From NCBI GenBank assembly GCA_964497585.1, contig CAZCDS010000003.1, positions 124,001-188,000 of the forward strand: 64,000 bases of DNA, written 5' to 3'. A program made the position numbers and the translations under genes. This DNA comes from CAZCDS01 sp964497585. GTDB lineage: Bacteria > Desulfobacterota > Desulfomonilia > Desulfomonilales > Desulfomonilaceae. This document shows positions 10,601 through 18,038 of the stretch, one piece after another. The notes beneath the pieces are model-generated. The model was not told where the DNA came from. It saw only the letters and a list, made by a program, of their open reading frames with translations, and did not search any database. Position 1 is the first letter of the stretch. Each line of letters begins with the position of its first letter.

Positions 10601-10856
10601 GTACAGCCGAGCCCGCGCATCTGCGGAGCCCTTCGACGCGGTGATAATGGATTTGACCGTTCCTGGAGGCATGGGAGGAAGGGAGGCTGTCAAGCGCCTC
10701 CTGGCTCTAGATCCGGATGCGAAGGTACTTGTGTCAAGTGGCTATTCGAACGATCCGGTCATGGCGGAGTACGGAAAGTACGGCTTTCGTGGGGTGGTGG
10801 CAAAACCGTACAGTGCGGCGGAACTCAGCAGAGCACTACGGAAGCTTAGCACGTGA
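7662..10856 (+). CDS. Multi-PAS hybrid sensor histidine kinase with C-terminal receiver
   Basis: 1064-residue cytoplasmic-looking kinase with no membrane segment. Order: a GAF-like N-terminal region (about 30-190), four PAS domains starting near residues 200, 322, 448 and 572, a HisKA dimerisation domain with phospho-acceptor His712 in GGIAHDFNN, an HATPase domain with DSGVGI and KGSGLGLA boxes, then a receiver domain from about 942 with phospho-acceptor Asp997 (IMDLTVPGG). It probably senses a diffusible or redox cue through the PAS domains and runs an internal phosphorelay. The ATG at 7662 has GGAG seven bases upstream; a GTG one codon earlier is less likely. No separate response regulator is adjacent, so the output partner is unknown. 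Confidence 0.92.
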   Translation: MIPTQETGVKHLDSSDRKNRGGDELAGLLERTQKSEANLKHLLEILATLGPDYAPNIDRLTSLCGEVLDAASVIYLRGKSDTDFSITEWHTDEDSRLNRSTYAAICFEIIKDMHGDSVFVSNLAETKQVPAEAVSHQACPGACLARRVQAEGYRFALLCAFFESGRQDDESARTLINGVAGVIQAEERRNVAVEILRRNDERFRAIFDNEVFCIFLKDRDLRYTHVNPAMEKLFGFRSAELLGKTDAELFGEETAMHCRDADLRVLRGEVVEDEDTRIVQGARKTFHVVKSPLKNPGGEVVGICGIARNLFEIGEAESALRRSRELLDKILSSSPLGISYVEDGKLKWSNQAMAEMFGYSNELEFLGKELTEFYASAEEYKRILTAFFDRLKEGRPAETEAQFKRKDGSTFSGYLRISAPDPSDPRNGTIATISDISARKHAENQLRESEERYRLLTQNSLTGIYIHQDGRFVYVNDRLAQILGYRTEELIGNPFWELVHPEDREVVTQRGMARSLGKQALAHYEFRALTKQGETRWLEIQAASVMSKGRFANMGNIIDVTERKRADQAVRESEEHYRGLVEESFDGVFIQKGTRIAFANKRLHEMLGYEDGWLEGKDHWIIYGPGQRDNACKRADILLNNESASSRYESELRRRDGSLFNVEISARSVRFGEEPGIQIWIRDVTDQKRAEQELVRIEKLESTGILAGGIAHDFNNILTAILGNISLARFHTEPGTKAFERLESAEKAALRARSLTHQLLTFAKGGEPIKKALVITDIVRDSCEFALRGSNVRYEIFAPDDLWTVEVDPGQISQVINNLVINADQAMKDGGLIRVELENVAMCAAERPPNVLEKYIRITIADSGVGIAPDLLPKIFDPYFTTKEKGSGLGLATAFSVVKNHRGDIRVDSTPDCGTTFYLYLPVALKQRMEEAPKDEVVHGKGRILLMDDEESIRQVAGDLLTLLGYSVGLARDGAEAVAMYSRARASAEPFDAVIMDLTVPGGMGGREAVKRLLALDPDAKVLVSSGYSNDPVMAEYGKYGFRGVVAKPYSAAELSRALRKLST

Positions 10857-10948
10857 GCAATAAGAAAGACGCGAAGAGTATTGTCACCTAATTATGTTCA
10901 TTCCTCAGACCCGATAAGTTTACGAGGGTGGACACACAGAAGTATCAG

Positions 10949-11674
10949 CTACATCTTGGCCCCGGTCATTTGCGCGTTAGTAAGATCTGCTCCGGTCAGG
11001 ATAGCCCCGTTGAGCGCGGCCTCCGTCAAATCACAGCCGGAAAGGTTTGCATCGGAGAGGTCCGCGGAAGTCAGATCGGACGCGGCGAGAGTTGCCCCGG
11101 AGAGGTTCGCTCCGGCAAGACACGCGCGGCGGAGATTGGCCACGGTGAGAGAGGCTCCTGAAAGGTTGGCCATGGTCAGGTTTGCGTCTGCCAGGTCCGT
11201 CCAGAACAGATCAGCATTGACGAGAATCGCGAGCGTTAGATTGGCCTTGGAGAGATTCGTTTCCGAAAGGTCTGCCTCCGTGAGATCCGCACCGGGCAAG
11301 GACGCCCAATAGAGAGTGGCGTTGACAAGCTTAACACCCTGCATTTGCGCAATTGTCAGGTCAACTCCTGTGAGGTTGGCTTCTGCCAGATCCGCGTTTT
11401 TGAGCAAGGCTCCGGTGAGATTGGCCCTCGTCAGGTTACTCCTCGAGAGGTTTGACTGGGACAAATCGGTTCGTGTCAGATTGGCGCCCGTTAAATTAGC
11501 ACCGGATAGCCCAATCCTGGAGAGATTCAATCCCGCAAGATAGGCCGCGTGGAAATCCGCGCCAGACAGATCCTGTCCGGGCTCCAGGCCCAACTGCAGC
11601 AACGCGTTGAGGGAGTCGGCTTCTCCGCTCAGTATCACCTCCCGGCTGAAGCGATTCTTGATCTCGATCTTCAA
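10949..11674 (-). CDS. Pentapeptide-repeat protein
   Basis: 241 residues. From about residue 36 to the end almost every fifth residue is Leu or a similar hydrophobic in A(D/N)LxX units (GANLT, ADLSE, SNLSR), roughly forty repeats, which fold into a right-handed four-sided beta-helix. The first 35 residues form a small non-repeat cap. The charge is modest and there is no signal peptide, so it is probably cytoplasmic. Some family members mimic DNA and protect gyrase (Qnr/MfpA), but most have unknown roles and nothing here decides it. The only start in frame is TTG at 11674; a stop lies eight codons upstream. The repeats also create a long antisense open frame that is not a gene. Confidence 0.88.
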   Translation of the reverse strand: MKIEIKNRFSREVILSGEADSLNALLQLGLEPGQDLSGADFHAAYLAGLNLSRIGLSGANLTGANLTRTDLSQSNLSRSNLTRANLTGALLKNADLAEANLTGVDLTIAQMQGVKLVNATLYWASLPGADLTEADLSETNLSKANLTLAILVNADLFWTDLADANLTMANLSGASLTVANLRRACLAGANLSGATLAASDLTSADLSDANLSGCDLTEAALNGAILTGADLTNAQMTGAKM

Positions 11675-11776
11675 CGTATCACCATACTCTCAGGAAAAAG
11701 GCCACTGTCTCGAGCAATTTGGATTGGAGCTGCGCAACCAATGCCTGGAGAGTCACATCCGGCCCCTCTTCGTGAA

Positions 11777-12607
11777 TCACCTGGGGTAAGGATAACGCTG
11801 AGGTCTCTCATCGTATCTGAATTTTCCCGACTGTCCTCGAGACGTACGTGAGCCCCGGCGTCCTTCATCAAGTCCTTCGGCTTCTGCGTCAGCCGTTGCA
11901 CCGAGGACCATCTGACGTCGGAGCATAGCAGCTTCCTCATCCTTCGCGCGGAATCGTCGAGCCTTGAGCAGTTCGGAACGAACCTTTGCAGTGGATTCCG
12001 CGATGGAGTAGTTCAGCGCGCTCTTGAGCCTCTGTCGACGCTCTTCCTCCGACCTCTTGAGGTATTCTCGGTTGGCACTCTGAAACGCGGCAATTGAATC
12101 CTTGATCGATTCGTTCTTGGGATCCAGGGCCGAAGCCTTCTTGAGGGTTTCAACTGCGGAAAAACGGTTTCCCGCTTTGTACTCAGCCCTCCCCAGGCCG
12201 ACGAGGGCCGTAATATTGCGCGGGTCGTCGATCAGGATCTTTCGGAAAATATCTTTGGCCCGCTGGGGCGATCCCAGATGGAGCAGAGCCTCTCCCAGGT
12301 ACAGACGCGCCCGTGTGTCTTTCGGGTAGAACGCCAGCAAGTCCTCGAACGTGCGAGCAGCTTTCTGATAGTCGGCCTTCGCGAAGTACAGGCCGGCACG
12401 CGCGAAAAGAGCTTTGTAATGGCGCGGGTTCTCTCGCAGTGCCGAGAGATAGGAATCCAGGGCCTGCTCAAGCTGCCCGGACTTCTGAAGTTCGACTCCC
12501 CTGCTGTAGAGTTGGTCGGCCGGACTCCCGCCCGAAGCAGTCGATGGGGATGCGAAAAGGACCAGAGCACCCGCAAGAAAAGAAAGAACCAGCGTCTTCG
12601 GTGTCAT
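11777..12607 (-). CDS. Exported TPR-repeat protein
   Basis: 276 residues. A signal peptide is clear (MTPKTLVLSFLAGALVLFA, cleavage near STASG), so it acts in the periplasm or envelope. Five or so TPR units follow (residues 25-170; for example ALRENPRHYKALFARAGLY and AKDIFRKILIDDPRNITAL), then a charged helical region and a basic, disordered, Arg/Gly/Tyr-rich tail. The start at 12607 has AGGAGG five bases upstream and places the signal peptide at the N-terminus; an upstream in-frame ATG at 12670 would bury it. Possibly co-transcribed with the pentapeptide-repeat gene 102 bases downstream. No partner is identifiable. Confidence 0.85.
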   Translation of the reverse strand: MTPKTLVLSFLAGALVLFASPSTASGGSPADQLYSRGVELQKSGQLEQALDSYLSALRENPRHYKALFARAGLYFAKADYQKAARTFEDLLAFYPKDTRARLYLGEALLHLGSPQRAKDIFRKILIDDPRNITALVGLGRAEYKAGNRFSAVETLKKASALDPKNESIKDSIAAFQSANREYLKRSEEERRQRLKSALNYSIAESTAKVRSELLKARRFRAKDEEAAMLRRQMVLGATADAEAEGLDEGRRGSRTSRGQSGKFRYDERPQRYPYPR

Positions 12608-12949
12608 GTGTTCCTCCTCGTACCGGTCGGGCAACCGCCGATTCACAAGGCAGTGCACCAGACCGAACATATCCCACCTCCACCGTTTTCACAACTGGAC
12701 CGGAAACTCGCTTCAGGCAGTCTCGTGACCACAGGATTTTTTCGCGACAAGCCTGCCTGCGCGGGCTAAATCAGGTAATGTATGATGTTAGCATATTGGA
12801 TACGCGTGGAAAAGTTCTTGATTTGATGATGCCTTTTTCGATTAGCCTCTTTGCCCAACGACGGCCGCGAACACCCCACACGATTCTTGACAAGATCGCG
12901 AGGCTGGGCAAGAATGATCTGTAATCAAGCCCCAAGACCGGAAGGCGCC
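12608..12949. other. Intergenic region between divergent genes
   Basis: 342 bases between the minus-strand TPR gene and the plus-strand small membrane protein. It must hold both promoters. An AT-rich stretch around 12780-12805 could carry -10 elements, but I see no clear pair of boxes and no credible reading frame. Confidence 0.4.
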
Positions 12950-13228
12950 ATGGAAAACATAAAGGCTTTTCTTAGTCACCTCTATTTTTCGCTCGCCGTC
13001 GTGCTGCTTGGCATGATCGGGCTCTATATAGTCCTTTACATAATCGACCTGGTGCTGGCGCCCATCCACCTCGGTTTCGGATTCAAACAGTTCTCCGTGG
13101 GGGGCCATCTCAGGTTGTTGGCTGGGGTCTGGGTGGTTGTATCCCTGGGGCTTGCCGGTGTCCTTACCTATATCACCATCAAGAATAGGCCCGTCGATCG
13201 GGTCATGTACACCAAGAGAATGCAATAG
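12950..13228 (+). CDS. Small two-helix membrane protein, unknown
   Basis: 92 residues beginning MENIKAFLSHLYF. Two hydrophobic helices are plain: about residues 12-34 (SLAVVLLGMIGLYIVLYII) and 50-72 (LRLLAGVWVVVSLGLAGVL), with a short polar tail ending in KRMQ. The ATG at 12950 has GGAAGG four bases upstream; a longer frame from 12851 has no such site. No family recognised. It stands alone between divergent and convergent genes. Confidence 0.7.
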   Translation: MENIKAFLSHLYFSLAVVLLGMIGLYIVLYIIDLVLAPIHLGFGFKQFSVGGHLRLLAGVWVVVSLGLAGVLTYITIKNRPVDRVMYTKRMQ

Positions 13229-13701
13229 GCACGCTCCCATGGCTCGGGCTGAATCGTTGCGCCCTGCCAATTCGGCAACCTGCCTGAAGCGGACGTGCTC
13301 CGTACGACGCCTGTCACGAATGCGATGTTTGTCGGCCGAGCGACCTCCGGGATCGGCTGCTGCTGGAATGACACCAATCACTTTTGGCACAGACGCAGGA
13401 CTCGCAAGTTGCAGCATTTATTTCCCTGACTGCTTCTTTCGGGTTCACCTGTATCTGCTCCCCTGACAAACGAGGGAAAAGAGGCAGGTCCGACCGGTGA
13501 AAAAGCAAATGATGGGAACTACGGTGAAGCTGGTAACCGAGGGGGCTTTGGCGTCCGCGGGCCGTTGGGATAGTCCACGAGACAGAGGCTTGCCCAGCGT
13601 CCTGTTCTAGAACTGAAGAGGGAGCCGTACATAAGATAGACCGGCCCTCTCTTAATTATCAGGGAGGGCCGGATTCTTTTCTCTATGCTATGGCCGGATT
13701 C
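13229..13701. other. Gene-free region between convergent genes
   Basis: 473 bases. Open frames here are short, Arg/Ser/Pro-rich and without ribosome-binding sites. The only structure I see is the hairpin at 13641-13672, listed separately. Confidence 0.5.
13641..13680 (+). terminator. Hairpin terminator between convergent genes
   Basis: 11-bp stem CCGGCCCTCTC / GGGAGGGCCGG (one G-T pair), loop of ten AT-rich bases, followed on the plus strand by ATTCTTTT. On the minus strand the trailing sequence is only moderately T-rich, so it may work mainly for plus-strand transcripts but could serve both genes. Confidence 0.65.
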
Positions 13702-14187
13702 TTAGAAGGCACACTTCGGTGTGATAGGCACCATCTTCTGTTTGACCAGAATCCGCATCTTCTTGGTGGCCTGTGCTCCAGGCGGATAGTAGATCTTGTA
13801 TTTAACTGTGCCGCACTCGGCAAGGGTGCTCCATTTGGCTGCCCACGTGACCTTGTCACAGCCGAGGGGGCATGCGCCCTTTGCCTTGCCCTGGCAAAGT
13901 ATGTTGTAGACTTTACCCTTTACCGGCACCCACTTGCCAGCCGGTGTGGGGCCGTACGCGACCTTCCCCGGGATGGTCACAACCTGCTTGACGGGTACAC
14001 ATACGCACTTGGGTGCGGTCGCCTTACCGGGCTTCGGGCCTACGGGTTTGGCAATCTTACCCGCTTTGGTTTCGGTCCACTGCTTGCACTGCATGGGTAC
14101 ACAGGCATTGGGACCTGCCGCTAGCACCGCCGAAGCAAACGCGACCACTGCGAACAAAACGGTCACTACAACCAACGACTTCTTCAT
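13702..14187 (-). CDS. Secreted cysteine-containing protein, unknown
   Basis: 161 residues. A classical signal peptide (MKKSLVVVTVLFAVVAF, AXA-type cleavage after AVLA) is followed by a mature domain with eight or so cysteines (NACVPMQC, KCVCVPV, ILCQGKAKGACPLGC, AECG, KCAF), many Pro, Lys and Gly, and no acidic clusters. The cysteines are probably disulfide-bonded in the periplasm or outside the cell, or bind a metal; no haem CXXCH motif is present. Shine-Dalgarno AGGAGG lies seven bases before the ATG. No family recognised. It is a single-gene unit with its own downstream hairpin. Confidence 0.75.
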   Translation of the reverse strand: MKKSLVVVTVLFAVVAFASAVLAAGPNACVPMQCKQWTETKAGKIAKPVGPKPGKATAPKCVCVPVKQVVTIPGKVAYGPTPAGKWVPVKGKVYNILCQGKAKGACPLGCDKVTWAAKWSTLAECGTVKYKIYYPPGAQATKKMRILVKQKMVPITPKCAF

Positions 14188-14942
14188 CCTAAACCCTCCT
14201 TAAATGAAGCATATTTCAAGAGAATACGCGTTTACACCAGGATTATGGATCACCGTAGCACACCTGTTCGGACGTTGTCAAGAAAAATCCTGGAAAAGCG
14301 CCCGCGGAACGGCAATCGCCATACCCCATGGTTCACCTCAACGGGTGGAATCTACGAAACCCCTCCCTGCCGGGTGTTTTCCGCCGAACCATTATCTCAT
14401 AGATGAACGAAGGGAAAAATGCAAGAAAAATCCGACAGGAGCATCCCAATTTCTCCTTATAATCGCCCGCTCCGAAGCGGGCCATCAGAAAAGGTGATGT
14501 GGGGGAAAGCCTTAACAAGCCAATATGATGAGGCAAACCCGCCACCTTCCCCGTGAAATGCAGAGGCGAGCCGGGTAGGCACCTCCCGTACTGGAGCGCG
14601 CTGAACCTTGTCAAGGAAATCCGATCCCTCGAATCAGGGAAAGCGAGGCAGAAGGTGCGCGCTCGCGGGCTGCAGTACCGTGGCGCGTGCGGTGGGTCAC
14701 GGAAGGTTCCGCGGTCGGAAGCACTCCCTGCATGACGGTACGTTCGTTCTGAGAGGTAAAATAGGGGGGAGGACGTACGGGCTGAAGTCGGCAGATGACG
14801 GCCCGGCGCACACGACCGAAGCCGCGGCGGCATCAGTCGAGAAAAGTCCTGGATCGTCGGTCTCCGACCGATCTTGATCAGCCCCCTTCCCGGCCGCTGA
14901 ACGCGCTCCAAACGCCAGTGCTGCACCGCGTCAGTCCGTGAT
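14188..14942. other. Gene-poor region
   Basis: 755 bases upstream of the secreted-protein gene and downstream of rnj. Near 14458 a TATAAT is followed at once by a perfect short hairpin (GCCCGCTCCGAAGCGGGC), but no good -35 lies at the right distance. The rest is GC-rich. A 197-codon minus-strand frame (14333-14926) has Arg/Ser/Pro-rich low-quality composition and no ribosome-binding site. I see no gene. Confidence 0.4.
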
Positions 14943-16613
14943 TCATACGGGGAGAATAATCGTCTGGACCACAGGTTTCCTCTTCAACTGTCGGTTGACA
15001 TATCTGCGCGCGGCCAGCCTTATGGGTTCCCGGGATTCCTCCCAGGCATCGAGAGTGCCGGGATTGAGTTTCGCCAGCTCGTGGAGTACTGCTCGGCGAA
15101 CTCCTTCGATGAGCTCCGGTTCAAGCTCCTCGTACGTCACACCACGCGAAAAAATTTCCGGACCTGCCAAAACCTCCCCAGTCCGTTTGTCCACACCGAC
15201 AACGACCGTAACAAGACCCACTTCGGAGAGGATCCGCCGGTCCCGCAGGACTTCTCGTCCCACGTCTCCCACGCCTGTGCCATCCACATAGATGCGTTGC
15301 AGATCCACGCGCTCGACCACTTCCGCCCGTTCCTCGGACAGCTCAACGAGATCACCGTCCTGGACAACTAGCACGCGCTCTTTCGGGATACCCTCATCCA
15401 TGGCCAATCGGGCGTGGCTGGAAAGATGCCGGTATTCCCCGTGCACGGGAATGAAATAGCGGGGGCGGACGAGCCGGATCAGGGTGCGCAACTCTTCCCT
15501 GTTCGCATGACCGGAGACGTGAACGTGAGAGATTTTCTGGTACTCCACACGGGCTCCACGCCGGGCGAACTCGTTGATGATGTGGCTGATTTGTCTCTCG
15601 TTGCCCGGAATGAACCGTGAAGAGAGGACCAATACGTCCCCGGGTTTGACGGAGAGATATTTGTGCCGGTCAAAGGCCATGAGGGAGAGTGCAGAAAGAG
15701 GTTCCCCCTGCGATCCTGTGGACAGAATCGTCAGTTCGCGGTCGGGGATGCCCTCAAGGTCGCGCATTTCGACCAGGGTCTTCTCAGGAATCGTCAGGTA
15801 CCCTCGATCCGCCGCGATCTTGGCGTTTGTGGCCATGGAGCGGCCCACAAGAGCCACTTTGCGCTTAAATTTGCAGGAAATGTCAAGCACCTGCTGGATA
15901 CGATGAATACTCGATGCAAAGGCGGCGATCAGAACCCGTCCTTCCGCCTGGTCAAAAATTCTCTCAAACGCAGGACGAATGCTGCTCTCAGAACCCGACA
16001 CCCCTTGATCCTCCGCGTTGGTGCTGTCGGAGAGCAGGGCCAACACTCCTTTGCGCGCGTAGGAGGAGATCTTCTCCACGTCACATACCCGCCCGTCAAT
16101 GGGCTCGGGGTCCATCTTGAAATCTCCCGAGTGGACCACAATACCTGCGGGTGTGGTAATCACTATGCCTAATCCGTCAGGGACGGAATGGCACATGGCG
16201 AAGAAATCCAAGGTAAAGGGACCGAGCTCGAGGGAAGCCTCTGGCGAAATGATTGTCCTCGGGACCGCGTTGAGGAGTCCGAACTCCTCCAATTTGTGTT
16301 CGGCTAGCCCCATGGTGAGATTCGAGGCGTACACCGGTGCCGGGATTCTTCGGAGAACGTAGGGCAGCGCGCCGATATGGTCTTCATGGCCATGGGTGAG
16401 GACTATCCCGAGAATATCCCACCCGCGGTCAACGAGCGCGTCCATGTCTGGAATGACCAAATCGATCCCCGGCATGGACGCGTCGGGAAAGAGCAGTCCC
16501 GCGTCGACAATCACCGCATGCCCGTCCCAGACAAGCGCTGCCATGTTCATGCCGATCTCGCCTAGACCCCCCAACGCCAGGAATTGAAGTCTCTCTTTTC
16601 CGTCTCGGATCAT
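14943..16613 (-). CDS. rnj: Ribonuclease J
   Basis: Metallo-beta-lactamase/beta-CASP ribonuclease with endo- and 5'-exonuclease activity in RNA maturation and decay. The family N-terminus LALGGLGEIG(M/K)NM is present, the zinc motif HGHEDHIGALP begins at His74, SGDFKMD and LSDST follow, and the beta-CASP region has STGSQGEPLSAL and HVSGHA. A C-terminal domain of ~100 residues completes a 556-residue protein of normal length. The ATG at 16613 gives MIRDGKERLQFLALGG, matching the family start; an upstream in-frame ATG at 16709 adds an unlikely Cys-rich extension. RNase G/E is also in this window, so the organism has both decay systems. Confidence 0.93.
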   Translation of the reverse strand: MIRDGKERLQFLALGGLGEIGMNMAALVWDGHAVIVDAGLLFPDASMPGIDLVIPDMDALVDRGWDILGIVLTHGHEDHIGALPYVLRRIPAPVYASNLTMGLAEHKLEEFGLLNAVPRTIISPEASLELGPFTLDFFAMCHSVPDGLGIVITTPAGIVVHSGDFKMDPEPIDGRVCDVEKISSYARKGVLALLSDSTNAEDQGVSGSESSIRPAFERIFDQAEGRVLIAAFASSIHRIQQVLDISCKFKRKVALVGRSMATNAKIAADRGYLTIPEKTLVEMRDLEGIPDRELTILSTGSQGEPLSALSLMAFDRHKYLSVKPGDVLVLSSRFIPGNERQISHIINEFARRGARVEYQKISHVHVSGHANREELRTLIRLVRPRYFIPVHGEYRHLSSHARLAMDEGIPKERVLVVQDGDLVELSEERAEVVERVDLQRIYVDGTGVGDVGREVLRDRRILSEVGLVTVVVGVDKRTGEVLAGPEIFSRGVTYEELEPELIEGVRRAVLHELAKLNPGTLDAWEESREPIRLAARRYVNRQLKRKPVVQTIILPV

Positions 16614-17380
16614 AGAATTTTTCTGCACGTAGTCGGAAAGTTGGTGACGGCAGCCGGGCGAAAGCTCTGTCACGCTCGAAAAGCAGAATATCATGTCGCG
16701 GGTGGGCAATCAAATGAGTTGCGGGGGGACTGTTCGTCCGAGCCGCGAAGGTGCGCGAAGAAACTGTTTTTTCTTGGAATCTACCGGGGACGATCCGTTT
16801 GTCACGGCGCCGGTGTGACCCGTGCAGCGCGATGCGTCCAGCATGTGATTGCGAGGAAGCCCCCCAACGAGTCGGGCCCTTCGGACCGGCCGTGCAACCC
16901 TGCTCCGAGTGTCCCGGAACCTCTGCTGAAAAAATCGGAAGTTTAGGGTTGGCAATCCACCGGCATCAGTCGATTATTCGCGGTGGCCCCTGGGCCGGGG
17001 TCCCCTGGGCGGGCGCTATAGGTCATGGCTCATCTCCTCGTACGGTTGAGAACCACCGAAAGACGGCAAAATCTGCTTCCCTGCACCTGCCGTAGAGCCC
17101 GGAAAGAACCGGTGATGAGCGTCGGCAGCCTATCCGGGTAAATGGTTGCTTCTCTTGGCGTTGTTACCGGATTTCACTCATTTACCCTGCCTCGGGCCGA
17201 AGAGAGCACGAGGGGGAGCTTCTACACCCGACCCACGGGAAAATGGAAACGAGCGTACTGGAGACGAGAGCGCGTCGCACCAGGTACGCGGGTGCGAAAA
17301 AAATGACCGCTTGGAAGCAGAAGGCCAGAGTCTGGGCTGCCGAAAAAGGCCTTGAGAATCGGTAGCCTACAAGGAAATTG

Positions 17381-17406
17381 GGTAATTTTAGTACCGAAAA
17401 ATTACC
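17381..17406. repeat. AT-rich inverted repeat upstream of a strong promoter
   Basis: Perfect 9-bp arms GGTAATTTT and AAAATTACC separated by eight bases, ending 13 bases before the TTGACA box at 17420. The position suits an activator or repressor site. Confidence 0.55.
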
Positions 17407-17419
17407 TAATATTCTCACC

Positions 17420-17449
17420 TTGACAAATTCCAGCCTTATTTTATGCTAT
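17420..17449 (+). promoter_or_regulatory. Sigma-70-like promoter P1
   Basis: Perfect -35 TTGACA at 17420-17425; -10 TATGCT at 17442-17447 (16-bp spacer) or TGCTAT at 17444-17449 (18 bp). No protein gene follows, so it probably drives a short RNA. Confidence 0.6.
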
Positions 17450-17453
17450 TTTA

Positions 17454-17523
17454 CAGCCCGGTTGGTATCGTTAGGCTCGGGGGTCATGCCTTTTTCGTTG
17501 GAGTAACCCCGCGCAGATTTTTT
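17454..17523 (+). ncRNA. Candidate small RNA 1
   Basis: The sequence directly after promoter P1 can fold a CGGGG-T/ACCCCG stem and ends in a run of six T (17518-17523). That gives a predicted transcript of about 70 nt with no reading frame. The stem is modest, so the 3' end is uncertain and the transcript could read on to 17640. Confidence 0.35.
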
Positions 17524-17535
17524 GATTTGCAGGGG

Positions 17536-17565
17536 TTGACTTTTGTACGGAACAGGCGATATATT
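17536..17565 (+). promoter_or_regulatory. Sigma-70-like promoter P2
   Basis: TTGACT at 17536-17541, 18-bp spacer, TATATT at 17560-17565. The predicted start near 17572 coincides with the first base of a long hairpin. Confidence 0.6.
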
Positions 17566-17571
17566 TAAGAA

Positions 17572-17640
17572 AAAGACCGTCTTCCTTTTGTATCATGACT
17601 CCCCCCCCTTGATACCTTACCGGAGGCGGTCTTTATTTTT
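17572..17640 (+). ncRNA. Candidate small RNA 2: hairpin with C8 loop and intrinsic terminator
   Basis: One long hairpin begins at the predicted start of promoter P2. The outer stem AAAGACCG pairs with CGGTCTTT (17572-17579 / 17627-17634), continues as CTTCC/GGAGG, and an inner stem GTATCA/TGATAC closes a loop containing eight C in a row (17601-17608). A T-rich tail (ATTTTT) follows. A C-rich single-stranded loop is a known way for small RNAs to pair with Shine-Dalgarno sequences. It could also simply be a strong terminator of RNA 1. Confidence 0.5.
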
Positions 17641-18038
17641 GTGCATTCCACCGGATCCGAGTCCGTCCTTCCACGGCCGAAGAAACGGAAAAGAAGTCCC
17701 CTGTCGCCCGTTGGCGAAAGCCTCACCGCGAAGCAGCATTCACCCATCTTCAGACTGCCTTCTCGAGCGCTGATTCGTTCGACATCCTGGGGTCTCAACA
17801 ACATCATTTTGGCCCCCGATTTTCCGGATCGACACGCTCTGCGGTATAATGAAAGTGAAGGGGGACCGCACGGTCGGGTCGAGTCAAGGCGATAAGGCCC
17901 CCTGATGCTGATTCGACTTCGCGAGCGCGCAGCCGTTCCCCGAAGCCTCGACAGAGCAGGAAAACTCGACGCCTCGGCCGCCCCTCTTCACTGGCTCAGT
18001 CAGGGGCGAGGGACTTTCCAGACGCGGATTCAAGAGTC

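Larger units (their letters stand above)
16614..18038. other. Long gene-free region with two promoter-hairpin units
   Basis: 1.4 kb between divergent rnj and lipA. No reading frame looks like a protein. The part from 16710 to 17370 is GC-rich and shows nothing I can name. From 17381 to 17640 it contains an AT-rich dyad, two sigma-70-like promoters and two hairpins with T-tracts, listed separately. From 17650 to 18038 only a lipA promoter is expected, and none is obvious. Confidence 0.5.

Noticed and set aside
10881..11312. Repetitive plus-strand frame rich in SAxVR/ERF units
   Set aside because: It is the antisense of the pentapeptide-repeat gene; the periodic codons of that gene create the repeats.
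14333..14926. 197-codon minus-strand frame
   Set aside because: No ribosome-binding site and an Arg/Ser/Pro-rich composition typical of chance frames in GC-rich DNA.
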